A stretch of DNA of 52,650 bases from Burkholderiales bacterium. GTDB lineage: Bacteria; Pseudomonadota; Gammaproteobacteria; Burkholderiales; Burkholderiaceae. The notes below the pieces were generated by a model. The model saw only the letters and a program-made list of their open reading frames with translations, did no database searches and had not been told where the DNA came from. The position numbers were made by a program, and so were the translations under genes. The stretch lies in contig JAMFSK010000062.1 of NCBI GenBank assembly GCA_026225235.1, positions 1 to 52,650 of the forward strand, given 5' to 3'. How positions within the stretch are numbered: the stretch's first letter is position 1; each line of letters begins with the position of its first letter. Positions 38,217-46,287 of this stretch are shown one piece after another.

Positions 38217-38477
38217 ATGAAAAAACTGGCCCTCACCTGCTTCGTGCTCGGTAGCTTCGCCACGGGCTCGGCATTCGCAGATACCAGCACCCCTGCGCCC
38301 GCCACAGCACCAGAGGCAGCACAAACACCGACCACCGTGGCGCAAGCAAGCTGGAGCTCGGCTGACGCACAAGGAGCACAAGGAGAGACTCGCAGGGAGG
38401 TCTATCACGACCTGGTGCATGCGAAGCAGGATGGCGAGATGACCTCGCTTAACACGACGCTCTACGCTCATCATTGA
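38217..38477 (+). CDS. Small secreted DUF4148-like protein, second copy
   Basis: An 86-residue protein. The ATG at 38217 follows an AAGGAG site; the frame extends 18 codons upstream but without a signal peptide. Residues 1-21 (MKKLALTCFVLGSFATGSAFA) form a signal peptide; then a Thr/Ala/Pro linker and a C-terminal helix 'TRREVYHDLVHAKQDGEM' ending 'YAHH'. This matches the small DUF4148-type proteins of Burkholderia. The ending resembles the protein at 29593-29889. It lies 109 bases after the efflux operon and could be read through from it. Confidence 0.8.
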   Translation: MKKLALTCFVLGSFATGSAFADTSTPAPATAPEAAQTPTTVAQASWSSADAQGAQGETRREVYHDLVHAKQDGEMTSLNTTLYAHH

Positions 38478-38573
38478 CGCGAGCGAAAGTGGAGCCGTTT
38501 TACCTTGCCTGCCACGGGTCGCATCGTGACGCGCATGGCGCCCGGAACGCGGCGCCTGCCGTCACATCGAGGC

Positions 38574-38861
38574 CTATTCAGACACGGCGACAAACTTCAC
38601 GCCGATCGCGTGCAGCAGCTTTTGAATCGTTTCGTAGCGTGGCTTGGCGCCCGGCGTGAGGCTCTTGTACAGATTGGCGCGGCCGAGTCCCGCCGCATGG
38701 GCGACCTTCGTGACGCCTTGCGCGCGGGCCACCTCCAGGATCGCTGCGAGGACCCGATCGTCATCCTCCTGATCCATGCAGGCATTCAAATATTCGACGA
38801 TCTTTTCCCGGTCATCGAGATCGTCGGGCAACAGCGACGACGGTGACTTTTCAACTTTCAT
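38574..38861 (-). CDS. HigA-like putative addiction-module antidote protein
   Basis: A 95-residue DNA-binding protein of the probable addiction-module antidote family. The helix-turn-helix is at about 50-75 ('VTKVAHAAGLGRANLYKSLT'), preceded by 'YLNACMDQEDDDRVLAAILE', and followed by 'TIQKLLHAIGVKF'. Such proteins normally neutralise a RelE/HigB-type RNA-cutting toxin encoded directly upstream. Here no toxin-like frame is found in the 370 bases upstream on the same strand, so the gene looks solitary. Ribosome-binding site is weak. It may now act only as a repressor. Confidence 0.85.
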   Translation of the reverse strand: MKVEKSPSSLLPDDLDDREKIVEYLNACMDQEDDDRVLAAILEVARAQGVTKVAHAAGLGRANLYKSLTPGAKPRYETIQKLLHAIGVKFVAVSE

Positions 38862-39235
38862 AGGGCACGATCAGAAGACGCACAAGCTCGTCCGGGACCC
38901 GCGTACCCCGTCAGGGAACGCGCATCACGAGTGAATGTGCAACGATGAGATGCACACAGCATACTCGCGGCGTTTCAAGATTCAATTAAACGATTATTCA
39001 CCTGTGTTTCATTGCGGCTGGTGAAATTTTGACGACAAATTCGGGCCGCATTCTTGCTAGCGTCAGCACAAACCTCTCCTGCCCCCAACCTTCGCCGAAG
39101 CTCGACAAAATGCAGGCGCTTGCCGCCATGACTTTAAACATTCATGCCAGCGACCTAGCATCAAGCATTCGCATTCACGGAGCCCAGGCCCGACATCCGC
39201 GACTCTCCATCCCCCACATCGTCCCGGGAGCGCGA
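38862..39235. other. Divergent gap between antitoxin-like and phosphate transporter genes
   Basis: A 374-base stretch. I translated the minus strand next to 38861 and found only a short non-homologous frame ending in an ATGA overlap with the antitoxin start, not a toxin. The part around 38960-39020 is AT-richer and is a likely promoter area for both genes. The in-frame extension of the transporter gene (from 39029) lacks a ribosome-binding site. Confidence 0.4.
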
Positions 39236-40654
39236 ATGCTTGTTCACTTCATGCCGTCCTCCAGCATCATCACCGTCATGCTGGGGCTGTGCTTTCTGAT
39301 GGTCCTCGTGTTCGAGGCAACCAACGGCTTTCATGATTCATCGAACGCCGTCGCGACCGTCATCTACACGCATTCGCTCAAGCCTACCCAGGCTGTCATC
39401 TGGTCCGGCATCATGAACTTCGTCGGCGTGCTGGTCGGCGGTATCGCCGTCGCCTACGCGCTCGTCGAGATCCTGCCACCCGATGTGCTGACCCCGCCCG
39501 ACGGCGCACCTGCGGTACCGATGCTCGTTGCGATCTTCGTCTCGGCCTTGTTCTGGAATATCCTCACCTGGGCATTCGGCATTCCAAACAGCAGTTCCCA
39601 CTGCATCATCGGCGCGCTGATCGGCGTGGCCGCCGCAGACGCCCTGCTCAAGTCGCGTAGCCTGTCGGATGGGGTCGACTGGAAGCAGATCCTCACGGTG
39701 CTCGAAGGGTTGGCCGTGTCACCCGTGCTCGGCTTCATCCTCGCCGGCGGACTCTATGGCGTGCTGCGCCTCGTCGTGCGCAAGGGTCATCTGTTCGAGC
39801 CACCCAAGGAGCGCGAAGCCCCGGTCTGGTGGTTGCGCGGCTTGTTGATCCTCACCTGCACATCGGTCAGCTTCTCGCACGGGACCAACGACGGGCAGAA
39901 GAGCATCGGCCTGATCATGCTCACGATCATCGGCCTGCTGCCCGCCACGTATGCCCTCAACCCGCAGGCGATCGAGCCGCTCACCCAATTGAGCCAGCAC
40001 GCCACGGCGGCGATTCCGCTGATCGAGAAATACGGCGACGACGTCAAGTCACAGGCTTTACAAGCTGCGGCAGCGTTACAGAAGGCCAGCCCCGAGCTGC
40101 AAAAACAAGCATCCGAATTGCAGTCGGATGCGAGCCAGGCACAGGGCGACCTCACGACTCGCGCGCAGTTGCGTGGCGATATCTATGATGTCGTTTCGGA
40201 GATGAAACATGTCGGCGAGGTCAAGGACGCGAGCCCTGCGGAGAAAAAGCAGGCTGCTGACCTGCTCAAGCAGATGAGCCTGCCGGTGGAGTACGCCCCG
40301 CTCTGGGTGCGGATGCTAAGCGCCCTGTGCCTGGGCATCGGCACAATGATCGGTTACAAGCGCGTGGTGCGCACCTTGGGCGAGCGCCTGGGCAAGCAGC
40401 ACATGACACCGGGTCAGGGTGCAAGTGCAGAGCTTATCGGCTCGGTGCTGATCGGTACGGCGGGATTCACGGGTTTGCCGGTGAGCACGACGCATATCGT
40501 CACATCAGGTATTGCCGGCACCATGGCGGCCGGCGGTCAGGGCCTCCAGACGGGGATGCTGGTACGCATCGCACTGACCTGGCTCGTCACCCTGCCGGTC
40601 ACCATGGCACTGTCGGCGATTCTGTTCTATGTGCTCGAGAATCCACGGTTTTGA
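39236..40654 (+). CDS. Low-affinity inorganic phosphate transporter (PiT family)
   Basis: A 472-residue membrane transporter for inorganic (metal-) phosphate. The two inverted PiT repeats are seen: 'FEATNGFHDSSNAVATVI' near 25-42 and 'SFSHGTNDGQKSIGLIM' near 217-233. A hydrophilic, Ala/Gln-rich segment of about 110 residues (about 255-365, probably coiled coil) separates the membrane halves, and the second half ends with 'GLPVSTTHIVTSGIAG'. The ATG at 39236 has a GGGAG site 5 bases upstream and directly precedes the first helix, so I prefer it to the start 69 codons earlier. Confidence 0.93.
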   Translation: MLVHFMPSSSIITVMLGLCFLMVLVFEATNGFHDSSNAVATVIYTHSLKPTQAVIWSGIMNFVGVLVGGIAVAYALVEILPPDVLTPPDGAPAVPMLVAIFVSALFWNILTWAFGIPNSSSHCIIGALIGVAAADALLKSRSLSDGVDWKQILTVLEGLAVSPVLGFILAGGLYGVLRLVVRKGHLFEPPKEREAPVWWLRGLLILTCTSVSFSHGTNDGQKSIGLIMLTIIGLLPATYALNPQAIEPLTQLSQHATAAIPLIEKYGDDVKSQALQAAAALQKASPELQKQASELQSDASQAQGDLTTRAQLRGDIYDVVSEMKHVGEVKDASPAEKKQAADLLKQMSLPVEYAPLWVRMLSALCLGIGTMIGYKRVVRTLGERLGKQHMTPGQGASAELIGSVLIGTAGFTGLPVSTTHIVTSGIAGTMAAGGQGLQTGMLVRIALTWLVTLPVTMALSAILFYVLENPRF

Positions 40655-40778
40655 AGTCACCGCTTTGAAGTCACGTTTCCCGGCCGCTGGAGGGACTCGT
40701 CGAGCAAGTCGCTGAGCGGGCCGTGGAGCCGGCCCAAGGGGCAGACTCCCTGCTTCTGCGCAAGAAACGTCGCGTTGC

Positions 40779-40976
40779 TTACTTGCGGATCAGCAAGGCT
40801 TCGATGCGCGCCTTGACGGGCGGCGCCGCGGTCGATGCGCTTTCGCACAACAGGTCATAGATGTCGGCGATGGCCTTGTCGTCTACCTGGGCCGATCCGC
40901 GGTCACGGTCTTCGCGCGACATGATGTATCGACGCGCATTAGCGATGGCGTCTTTCGCATTGGTAATGAAAGCCAT
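40779..40976 (-). CDS. Small conserved-looking protein of unknown function
   Basis: A 65-residue soluble protein with an AAGGAA site 8 bases before the ATG at 40976. Sequence runs 'MAFITNAKDAIANARRYI', then a charged stretch rich in Asp/Arg, a short helix 'AIADIYDLLCESAST' and a basic end 'RIEALLIRK'. No signal peptide or known motif. I do not recognise the family. It is convergent with the phosphate transporter (124 bases between). Confidence 0.55.
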   Translation of the reverse strand: MAFITNAKDAIANARRYIMSREDRDRGSAQVDDKAIADIYDLLCESASTAAPPVKARIEALLIRK

Positions 40977-41200
40977 TTGAAAATTCCTTACTGTCGTAAA
41001 CTTTGCTCTTGTGAAGCAAATCATGCCTCCGCCTAGCCGCTTATCCCATTGCTAGTGCGCATCGGGGGCTGTACACGCCATGGGGAGGACCATGCCTGTC
41101 TATCGACACTTTAGCGATTTTCTGAAGACCGTGGGGTGGTCAATAATGGAGCTGTGGCACTACGCGCAACGCGTCTGCCGTCGCCTTGCCAAAACCGAAG

Positions 41201-41944
41201 TCAACGGCTACCCGTCGCCGGCGCCACGGTTGCACCAGTCTGGCCGCTCCGCAGCAAGGCGTCGTACACAAACCCCTGCGCCTTCATCGCCTCGATAAAC
41301 GACTCGAGGAGCGCTGCCGCTTCTCCGCGCGCCTTGGGCACACCTATGGCCTGACTGATCGTCATGAAGCTGTCGTCGAGCACACGCAGGTCGTCGCGCA
41401 GCGACGCCAGAGCGTCGAGGACTTGGCGCACGCCCGCTGCTGCGTCAAGGCCTTGCTCGAGAAACGAATCGAACGCGAGAGCGGCACCCGCATAGCGCTC
41501 GATGTGCGCATGCTTGAGGTTCCGTGTCAAATAAAGATCGTAGGCACTCCCGGTACCCACCGAAATACGGGCGCCGTCACGGTCGAGTTCATGGCTTCCT
41601 TGATACGGTGCGTCATGCCGTACCAGATAAGTACCTTCGATCAGTACATAAGCAGAGGTGAAGGCAATTTGTTCGCTGCGCAGCGGGTCAATCGCCAGGA
41701 ACGCGATATCCCATCCATCGGATGCAAGGGCTTCAAACACCTTGCCTGCTGCGTTGAAAACGACGAACTCGAGCTTGACGCCGAGTTGTCGAGCCAGTTC
41801 ACGCGCAAGCTCCACGGAAACGCCTGCCAGGTCATCGTTGTCTTTGCGTTGGGCGAGGACCGGATTGCCCAGGTTGATCGCCGCGCGCAACACGCCATTC
41901 GGCGCCAGTCGTGCGACGGACTGCGGGGAAAAAGCAAATGTCAC
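41201..41944 (-). CDS. Substrate-binding-domain protein without a signal peptide
   Basis: A 247-residue protein with the fold of family-3 amino-acid-binding proteins: 'GVLRAAINLGNPVLA' at the start, 'DLAGVSVELARELARQLG' at about 40-56, 'DIAFLAIDPLRSEQIAFTSAY' (core DPLRSEQIAF), and 'ISVGTGSAYDLYL'. Start is a GTG at 41944 with GGAG upstream. No export signal precedes the domain, so it would stay in the cytoplasm unless the start is wrong; no in-frame upstream signal was found. No permease or ATPase is adjacent. It could be a sensor, a decayed transporter part, or a cytoplasmic binding protein. Confidence 0.75.
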   Translation of the reverse strand: MTFAFSPQSVARLAPNGVLRAAINLGNPVLAQRKDNDDLAGVSVELARELARQLGVKLEFVVFNAAGKVFEALASDGWDIAFLAIDPLRSEQIAFTSAYVLIEGTYLVRHDAPYQGSHELDRDGARISVGTGSAYDLYLTRNLKHAHIERYAGAALAFDSFLEQGLDAAAGVRQVLDALASLRDDLRVLDDSFMTISQAIGVPKARGEAAALLESFIEAMKAQGFVYDALLRSGQTGATVAPATGSR

Positions 41945-41981
41945 TGTGTTCGCTCCAGATGGGAGTGGTTCGCCAACAGGG

Positions 41982-42659
41982 TTACCAGATGAAGGGGATC
42001 AGTCGATAGCGGACATCTTTTGCGTAGTCGTCATAGTCGCGCAACCCTGCTCGCAGGGCCTTTTCCTCGACGCCAATCCGCAGGCCAAGTACGACAGCCA
42101 GAACAAGCACAGCAACAAGGCCCCACCACGAGCTTAGCAACAACGAGATGCCGACAAAAAATGCGAGTGCACCCGCATACAGCGGATGCCGGACGTAATG
42201 GTAGGGGCCCGTGCGAATGACCGTCTGACCACGCTCCTGCTGAATCTTGACGACCGGTGAGGCAAAACTGTTCGCGGCCAGCGTTCGAAACGAGAACCAG
42301 GTCCCAAGCAGTAAGATGATCTCTCCGGCAACCTCGATCGGTAACGGGACGCTCGACCATCCGAACCGCTTCGCGTCGAGCGCGACGACAACCAGGGTCC
42401 CAAAACTCGCGACGATCACGGCTAACAGGAGCGCCTTGTCCGCGGCCGGTTGGTCCTTGTGGATCGGCGGTGCCAGCCGCTCGGCCATAAGCGCCCGATC
42501 GTGCTCGACAAGCCATAGACCACCACAAAGCGAAACCGCCAGCATCTCGATCAGGAAGATCCAGGCACCGGGCCAATGCGTCGTACCGGCAACCCCAAAC
42601 AAAACTAACCCCACGATGCCGTAGCAAACCAGCGTTTGCACGATCAACTGGATTCGCAC
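41982..42659 (-). CDS. Isoprenylcysteine carboxyl methyltransferase-family membrane protein
   Basis: A 225-residue membrane protein with about five helices and the C-terminal signature 'GPYHYVRHPLYAGAL' of the ICMT/phospholipid methyltransferase superfamily, which binds S-adenosylmethionine; 'EEKALRAGLRDYDDYAKDV' (core EEKALRAGL) follows. Bacteria lack prenylated CAAX proteins of the eukaryotic type, so the substrate is probably a lipid or another small molecule. It lies 14 bases after hppD and 37 before the binding-protein gene on one strand, a likely operon. Confidence 0.85.
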   Translation of the reverse strand: MRIQLIVQTLVCYGIVGLVLFGVAGTTHWPGAWIFLIEMLAVSLCGGLWLVEHDRALMAERLAPPIHKDQPAADKALLLAVIVASFGTLVVVALDAKRFGWSSVPLPIEVAGEIILLLGTWFSFRTLAANSFASPVVKIQQERGQTVIRTGPYHYVRHPLYAGALAFFVGISLLLSSWWGLVAVLVLAVVLGLRIGVEEKALRAGLRDYDDYAKDVRYRLIPFIW

Positions 42660-42673
42660 GATCTGCGCCCCCT

Positions 42674-43783
42674 TTAGCGCGCTCTGGCGAGCGCGTCCAA
42701 ATTGCCTTCACCGAAACCATGGTGGCCTCGCCGCTCGACAATCTCGAAGAATATCTCGCCGGGTCGCCCTTGAATGAAGGTCTGGAGGACGAGACGCGCT
42801 ACACCCTGATCATCGACTTCCCCATCGACCAGCAAATGACGGCACGCCAGCTGTGCGATATCGAGCCCATGGTCCGGCAGTCGTGCATCCATTTGTTCGT
42901 AGTAACGCGGTGGCGGTTCGACCAGTTCGATGCCATTGGCCATCACGGCATCGACCGTGGCAAAGATATCGACAGTCGACAGCGCGATATGCTGGATGCC
43001 CTGGCCCGGGTGATCGGGCAAATAGCTGTGCATCAACGCCGTGCGGTGGGTGCCTTCTTCGTAGAGCGGAATCTGGATGCCCCCGCATGGCGAGATCATC
43101 ACGCGCGCTTCCGACGAAACATGACAGTTCGCGTGAAGCTCATGAATTTCCCGGAAATTCAGTAAGCCTCGATAGAAATCGAGCCACTCCTGCATGTGGC
43201 CAGACGCGACCGTCTGAGACAAGTGGTCGACATCCAGCAGGCCCGCGCCGGCATGATCGAGGTCCACCTGCGCGGTTGCGACGTCGGTCGGCACGAAATC
43301 GACATCGAAGATCGACCTATCACCTTGTTGGCCATTGCGGCCGCGCCACCGGTCGACGAAGTAGATATGTGAATCCCCAATACCCTGTATCGCCGGAATC
43401 GTCAGCTCGCTCGAACCGACCCGCTCCCCTTCGAATGCCCAGGCACCGACTTCGACTGCCCGATCAAAAGCCCGCTGAGCGTCGGCGACCCGAATTCCGA
43501 TGGCGCAAACCCCGACGCCGTATTCCTGTGCGTAGCGCGCCGCGAACGAGTGCGGCTCTGCGTTGATCAGGAAGCTCATATGCCCTTGCCGATACAGCGT
43601 AACTGCCTTGCTGCGATGGCGCGCCACTGACTTGAAACCCAGTTGCCGGAACGTATTGCCGAGCGCTGCCGGATACGGTGCGGCAAATTCGACGAACTCC
43701 AGGCCCGCCGTGCCAAGCGGATTGTGTTCTGCGTCAAACGCCGCTGACCGCTGCTCCAGGGCCTTAGGAACGTCACTGCTCAT
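42674..43783 (-). CDS. hppD: 4-hydroxyphenylpyruvate dioxygenase
   Basis: A 369-residue non-haem iron dioxygenase that turns 4-hydroxyphenylpyruvate into homogentisate in tyrosine breakdown. The iron ligands are His187, His265 and Glu347, with spacing 78 and 82 as in bacterial HPPD. Segments 'VDHLSQTV', 'GIQHIALST' and 'GEIFFEIVERRGHHGFGEGN' (ligand part FFEIVER) are diagnostic. I chose the ATG at 43783, with AAGGAG 8 bases before, over one 13 codons upstream. Homogentisate dioxygenase is not in the window. The promoter region contains striking dyads. Confidence 0.96.
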   Translation of the reverse strand: MSSDVPKALEQRSAAFDAEHNPLGTAGLEFVEFAAPYPAALGNTFRQLGFKSVARHRSKAVTLYRQGHMSFLINAEPHSFAARYAQEYGVGVCAIGIRVADAQRAFDRAVEVGAWAFEGERVGSSELTIPAIQGIGDSHIYFVDRWRGRNGQQGDRSIFDVDFVPTDVATAQVDLDHAGAGLLDVDHLSQTVASGHMQEWLDFYRGLLNFREIHELHANCHVSSEARVMISPCGGIQIPLYEEGTHRTALMHSYLPDHPGQGIQHIALSTVDIFATVDAVMANGIELVEPPPRYYEQMDARLPDHGLDIAQLACRHLLVDGEVDDQGVARLVLQTFIQGRPGEIFFEIVERRGHHGFGEGNLDALARAR

Positions 43784-44005
43784 CACATGGCTCCTTACGT
43801 GCAAGACTAAGACAGCACCCACAGGATGATTTGTACACCGCCCGCGCCGTTCGCCGCAATCACTGCAGGACTTCGTAGCAGACGAAACGACTGGATTCGG
43901 GTTAGCGCGGGTGCCGTAGGCGGGCGCTCAGGTCGACAATCGCGCAAAAAATGGTGCCCTAAGCCCAATATGCTCGTGAGCGGAAAATTTCGCTGAAACA
44001 GGTAC

Positions 44006-44023
44006 TTTCAGCAAATGCTGAAA
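44006..44023. promoter_or_regulatory. Perfect 18-bp dyad, probable operator
   Basis: TTTCAGCA-AA-TGCTGAAA is a perfect inverted repeat with 8-base arms. Related half sites occur just before (43992-43998, GCTGAAA) and just after (44032-44041, TTCAGTGAAA). This is the appearance of a dimeric repressor or activator site, for example Lrp/AsnC- or MarR-type; the protein is not identified. Confidence 0.55.
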
Positions 44024-44026
44024 ATG

Positions 44027-44046
44027 GTCAATTCAGTGAAATTGAC
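44027..44046. promoter_or_regulatory. Second dyad next to the first, probable operator
   Basis: GTCAATT-CAGTGA-AATTGAC has perfect 7-base arms and a 6-base spacer, three bases after the 44006-44023 dyad. The two centres lie about two helical turns apart, so adjacent dimers could bind the same face. Confidence 0.5.
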
Positions 44047-44138
44047 CTTCGTACCCGAACCCGCATACCATCGAGCGCTGCCCCTCCCTTGATGTCATGC
44101 GGGCGTTGACCAAAACAACATTCCAATCCAGCGCACCC

Positions 44139-45293
44139 ATGAAGTCGATCCTTCGCTTGATCCTGGCCGCCGCGGTCTGTCCGGCCCTGCTCCTGGCGTC
44201 TCAGGCTGTGCGCGCGGCCGATATGCGCGATACGGTCGTCAAGGTGAGCAAGTCCACCGGACTACTCGACGTTGAGCTCTCGGTCCGCATGTATGTGCCG
44301 GCCGGCAATGGACCGTTCCCGCTTGTGGTGATCAATCACGGCAAGGCGCCCGGCAACGCGGCGCTCCAGGAAGACCGGGCGTTTTATTTCCAATCGCGTG
44401 AATTCGTCAAACGCGGCTACGCCGTCGTGGTGCCCACGCGTCAGGGCTTCGGGTCTTCAGGAGGAACCTATCGCGAAGCCGCGTGCAATATCGCCGAGAC
44501 GGGCGAGCTTCAAGCCGACGATATCGACGTGACGATCCAGTACGCGAAGACCTTGCCCTATATCGACGGCAGCCGGATCGTTGTGATCGGCCAATCGGAA
44601 GGCGGCCTCGCGACGATGGCGCTCGGCGAGCGGAACATCCCCGGTGTGCTCGGCCTGATAGACATGGCAGGCGGCCTGCGCAAGAACCATTGCGAAGGCT
44701 GGCAAAGCGCCAATGTCGCCGCCTATGCGAAATACGGCGCCACGGCCCACGCGCCGGCGCTGTTCATGTACGGAGACAACGATTCGTATTGGGGCACTGA
44801 TCTTCCCCGGCAAATATACGACGCTTACGTACACGCCGGTGGCCGCGCGACGTGGGTCGACTACGGAGTCTTCGAGTCCGACTCGCATTCGACGTTTTCG
44901 CGCCGCACTGGCATGCCCCTCTGGATGCCCGCCTACCAGCAGTTCTTCGTCTCGCTGGGCCTGCCTTTCGATGTCAAGACTTCACCGCATGGCAGCGAGC
45001 CGGCGATGGGCGATATCGACGATGCCGACGCGATACCCAACCTTCTGCCGGCATCGAAAAAGGCCTATGACATCTTCCTGAGCATGGACCCTCACGAGCA
45101 CCGGGCGTTCGCGATCTCGCCCGATGGCCACTGTGGCTATGCACGCGGCGATCAGGCGAAAGAAGAAGCCCTCGCGAACTGTTCGAAACGAACGCAGCTG
45201 GGCTGCACCCTTTACGCCCTCGACGAAACGGTGGTCTATCACGCGGCTCCGCCCTTGCCGGCGTCGCGCACAGCAACCGGCGCGGGCGAATGA
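44139..45293 (+). CDS. Secreted alpha/beta hydrolase (dienelactone-hydrolase-like) with Cys-containing C-terminal tail
   Basis: A 384-residue exported hydrolase. Signal peptide 1-27 ends VRAA; the ATG at 44139 is preferred to one 14 codons earlier because it starts the signal. The nucleophile elbow is GQSEGG with Ser153; an acid candidate is the Asp in 'MYGDNDSYW', and a His candidate is in 'FESDSHSTF'. After about residue 320 a separate 45-residue module begins, with 'AFAISPDGHCGYARG', 'ALANCSKRTQLGCTLYALD' and a third cysteine pattern like DUF4189-type tails. Substrate unknown. It is divergent from hppD and convergent with siaC. Confidence 0.8.
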   Translation: MKSILRLILAAAVCPALLLASQAVRAADMRDTVVKVSKSTGLLDVELSVRMYVPAGNGPFPLVVINHGKAPGNAALQEDRAFYFQSREFVKRGYAVVVPTRQGFGSSGGTYREAACNIAETGELQADDIDVTIQYAKTLPYIDGSRIVVIGQSEGGLATMALGERNIPGVLGLIDMAGGLRKNHCEGWQSANVAAYAKYGATAHAPALFMYGDNDSYWGTDLPRQIYDAYVHAGGRATWVDYGVFESDSHSTFSRRTGMPLWMPAYQQFFVSLGLPFDVKTSPHGSEPAMGDIDDADAIPNLLPASKKAYDIFLSMDPHEHRAFAISPDGHCGYARGDQAKEEALANCSKRTQLGCTLYALDETVVYHAAPPLPASRTATGAGE

Positions 45294-45312
45294 GCGTGAT
45301 ACCGCGCGTGGA

Positions 45313-45705
45313 CTAAATGTCGATCATCACCTCGTTGAAGACCACCGTCGTCACGCCGATGCCGTACAGCAAGTCTTGTCCGAGTTCCTGGATCGCATCG
45401 TCGTCCGAGTCGAATTCCCAGTTAATGTCGACACTGCAACCGCGCAGGGTCGCCTCATGCAGCATCACGAAGATCTGCCGCATTGCCTTGGTCGACGCGC
45501 TGTTGATATAGGCGAAGCGAACGTTCATCATAAAGCTGCCGGGCTGCGCGGTTTCCAGATACTGCTGGAGCAAGGCGAGGAAGGGACCAAAAAATGCCGC
45601 GGGGTTTTCCGGGTGGCATTCGCCCTCGATCGACAGCGTTCTTTCAGTCGGCGAGAACAGGATCTCCGGCGTCACTTCCGTTCGAGCAATCCTGATAGGT
45701 GTCAT
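45313..45705 (-). CDS. siaC: SiaC-like phosphoprotein (DUF1987)
   Basis: A 130-residue protein of the DUF1987/SiaC family. In Pseudomonas aeruginosa SiaC is phosphorylated by SiaB, dephosphorylated by SiaA, and in free form activates the diguanylate cyclase SiaD. Here the family segment 'FAYINSASTKAM' spans residues 64-75; by my alignment Ser69 takes the place of the phospho-acceptor threonine. 'LFSPTERTLSIEGECHPENP' near 17-36 is the other family mark (core SIEGECHPENP). It lies 18 bases after siaB. No diguanylate cyclase gene follows: the next gene is the convergent hydrolase. Confidence 0.87.
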   Translation of the reverse strand: MTPIRIARTEVTPEILFSPTERTLSIEGECHPENPAAFFGPFLALLQQYLETAQPGSFMMNVRFAYINSASTKAMRQIFVMLHEATLRGCSVDINWEFDSDDDAIQELGQDLLYGIGVTTVVFNEVMIDI

Positions 45706-45723
45706 GTCGGTGTCTCTGAGAAG

Positions 45724-46287
45724 TTAAACAAATGCTTTGATATAGAAGTACGCGAAGCGTCCTTCCGATGCCTGGTGTGACAAGAATTTGTATTCGAGTG
45801 GATGCGCGCTATCGCGAGCAATCGTCAGTAGACCAAGACCCGCGCCCTTGCTCTCGGGCTCGAGCGCGTTGTGTTCGTCGTTCGCCAGTTGCTCGCGATA
45901 GGCCTGCTTGATCTCCGCGACCGACATCTGCTTGAGCGCGGCCAGCCTTTCGGTGATGCGCGGGACCTGTGCGAGTGGCACGAGGTTGCCGCAGACGATC
46001 CAGTACGAAAGTGCGTCCCTGCCGACCGCGATGGCGCCAGGGCGCGTACCGCGCTGCTCCTGGGCGTCGACGAATCCGCCATAGTGGAGAACGTTCTGCG
46101 CCATTTCCATAAAGCTCGAAAACAGCTTGCGCTTGATGCCGCCAGCGGCACTTTCCTGTTCAAGCCGGTTCTTCAGATTGGCCGACAGCGAGCGCCGCAC
46201 TTCTTCATCGAAATGACCCGAGTAGTGATAGACAAGCCCCGCATTCCCCGCGAGGTCCTGAAAATCTTCGAATGCCTTGATGTCCAA
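45724..46287 (-). CDS. siaB: SiaB-like protein kinase
   Basis: A 187-residue protein of the SiaB family, a GHKL-type kinase that phosphorylates SiaC. Features include 'LSANLKNRLEQE' near 34-45, 'SSFMEMAQNVLHYGG' (N-box-like, about 57-71), 'VGRDALSYWIVCGNLV' and 'ESKGAGLGLLTIARDSA' (glycine-rich lid, about 143-160). The start codon is a TTG directly abutting the siaA stop, with no spacer, which implies translational coupling; no better ATG is available near the N-terminus. It was read as the middle gene of a three-gene switch. Confidence 0.88.
   Translation of the reverse strand: MDIKAFEDFQDLAGNAGLVYHYSGHFDEEVRRSLSANLKNRLEQESAAGGIKRKLFSSFMEMAQNVLHYGGFVDAQEQRGTRPGAIAVGRDALSYWIVCGNLVPLAQVPRITERLAALKQMSVAEIKQAYREQLANDEHNALEPESKGAGLGLLTIARDSAHPLEYKFLSHQASEGRFAYFYIKAFV

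Larger units (their letters stand above)
43784..44138. other. Divergent region upstream of hppD
   Basis: A 355-base gap between the divergent hppD and hydrolase genes. The part 43985-44046 is AT-richer than its surroundings and carries several inverted repeats listed separately. I see no small gene and no clear -35/-10 pair. Confidence 0.45.

Noticed and set aside
38862..38960. Possible toxin gene upstream of the antidote gene
   Set aside because: A minus-strand frame ends in an ATGA overlap with the antidote start, but its translation is short and unlike RelE/HigB C-termini.
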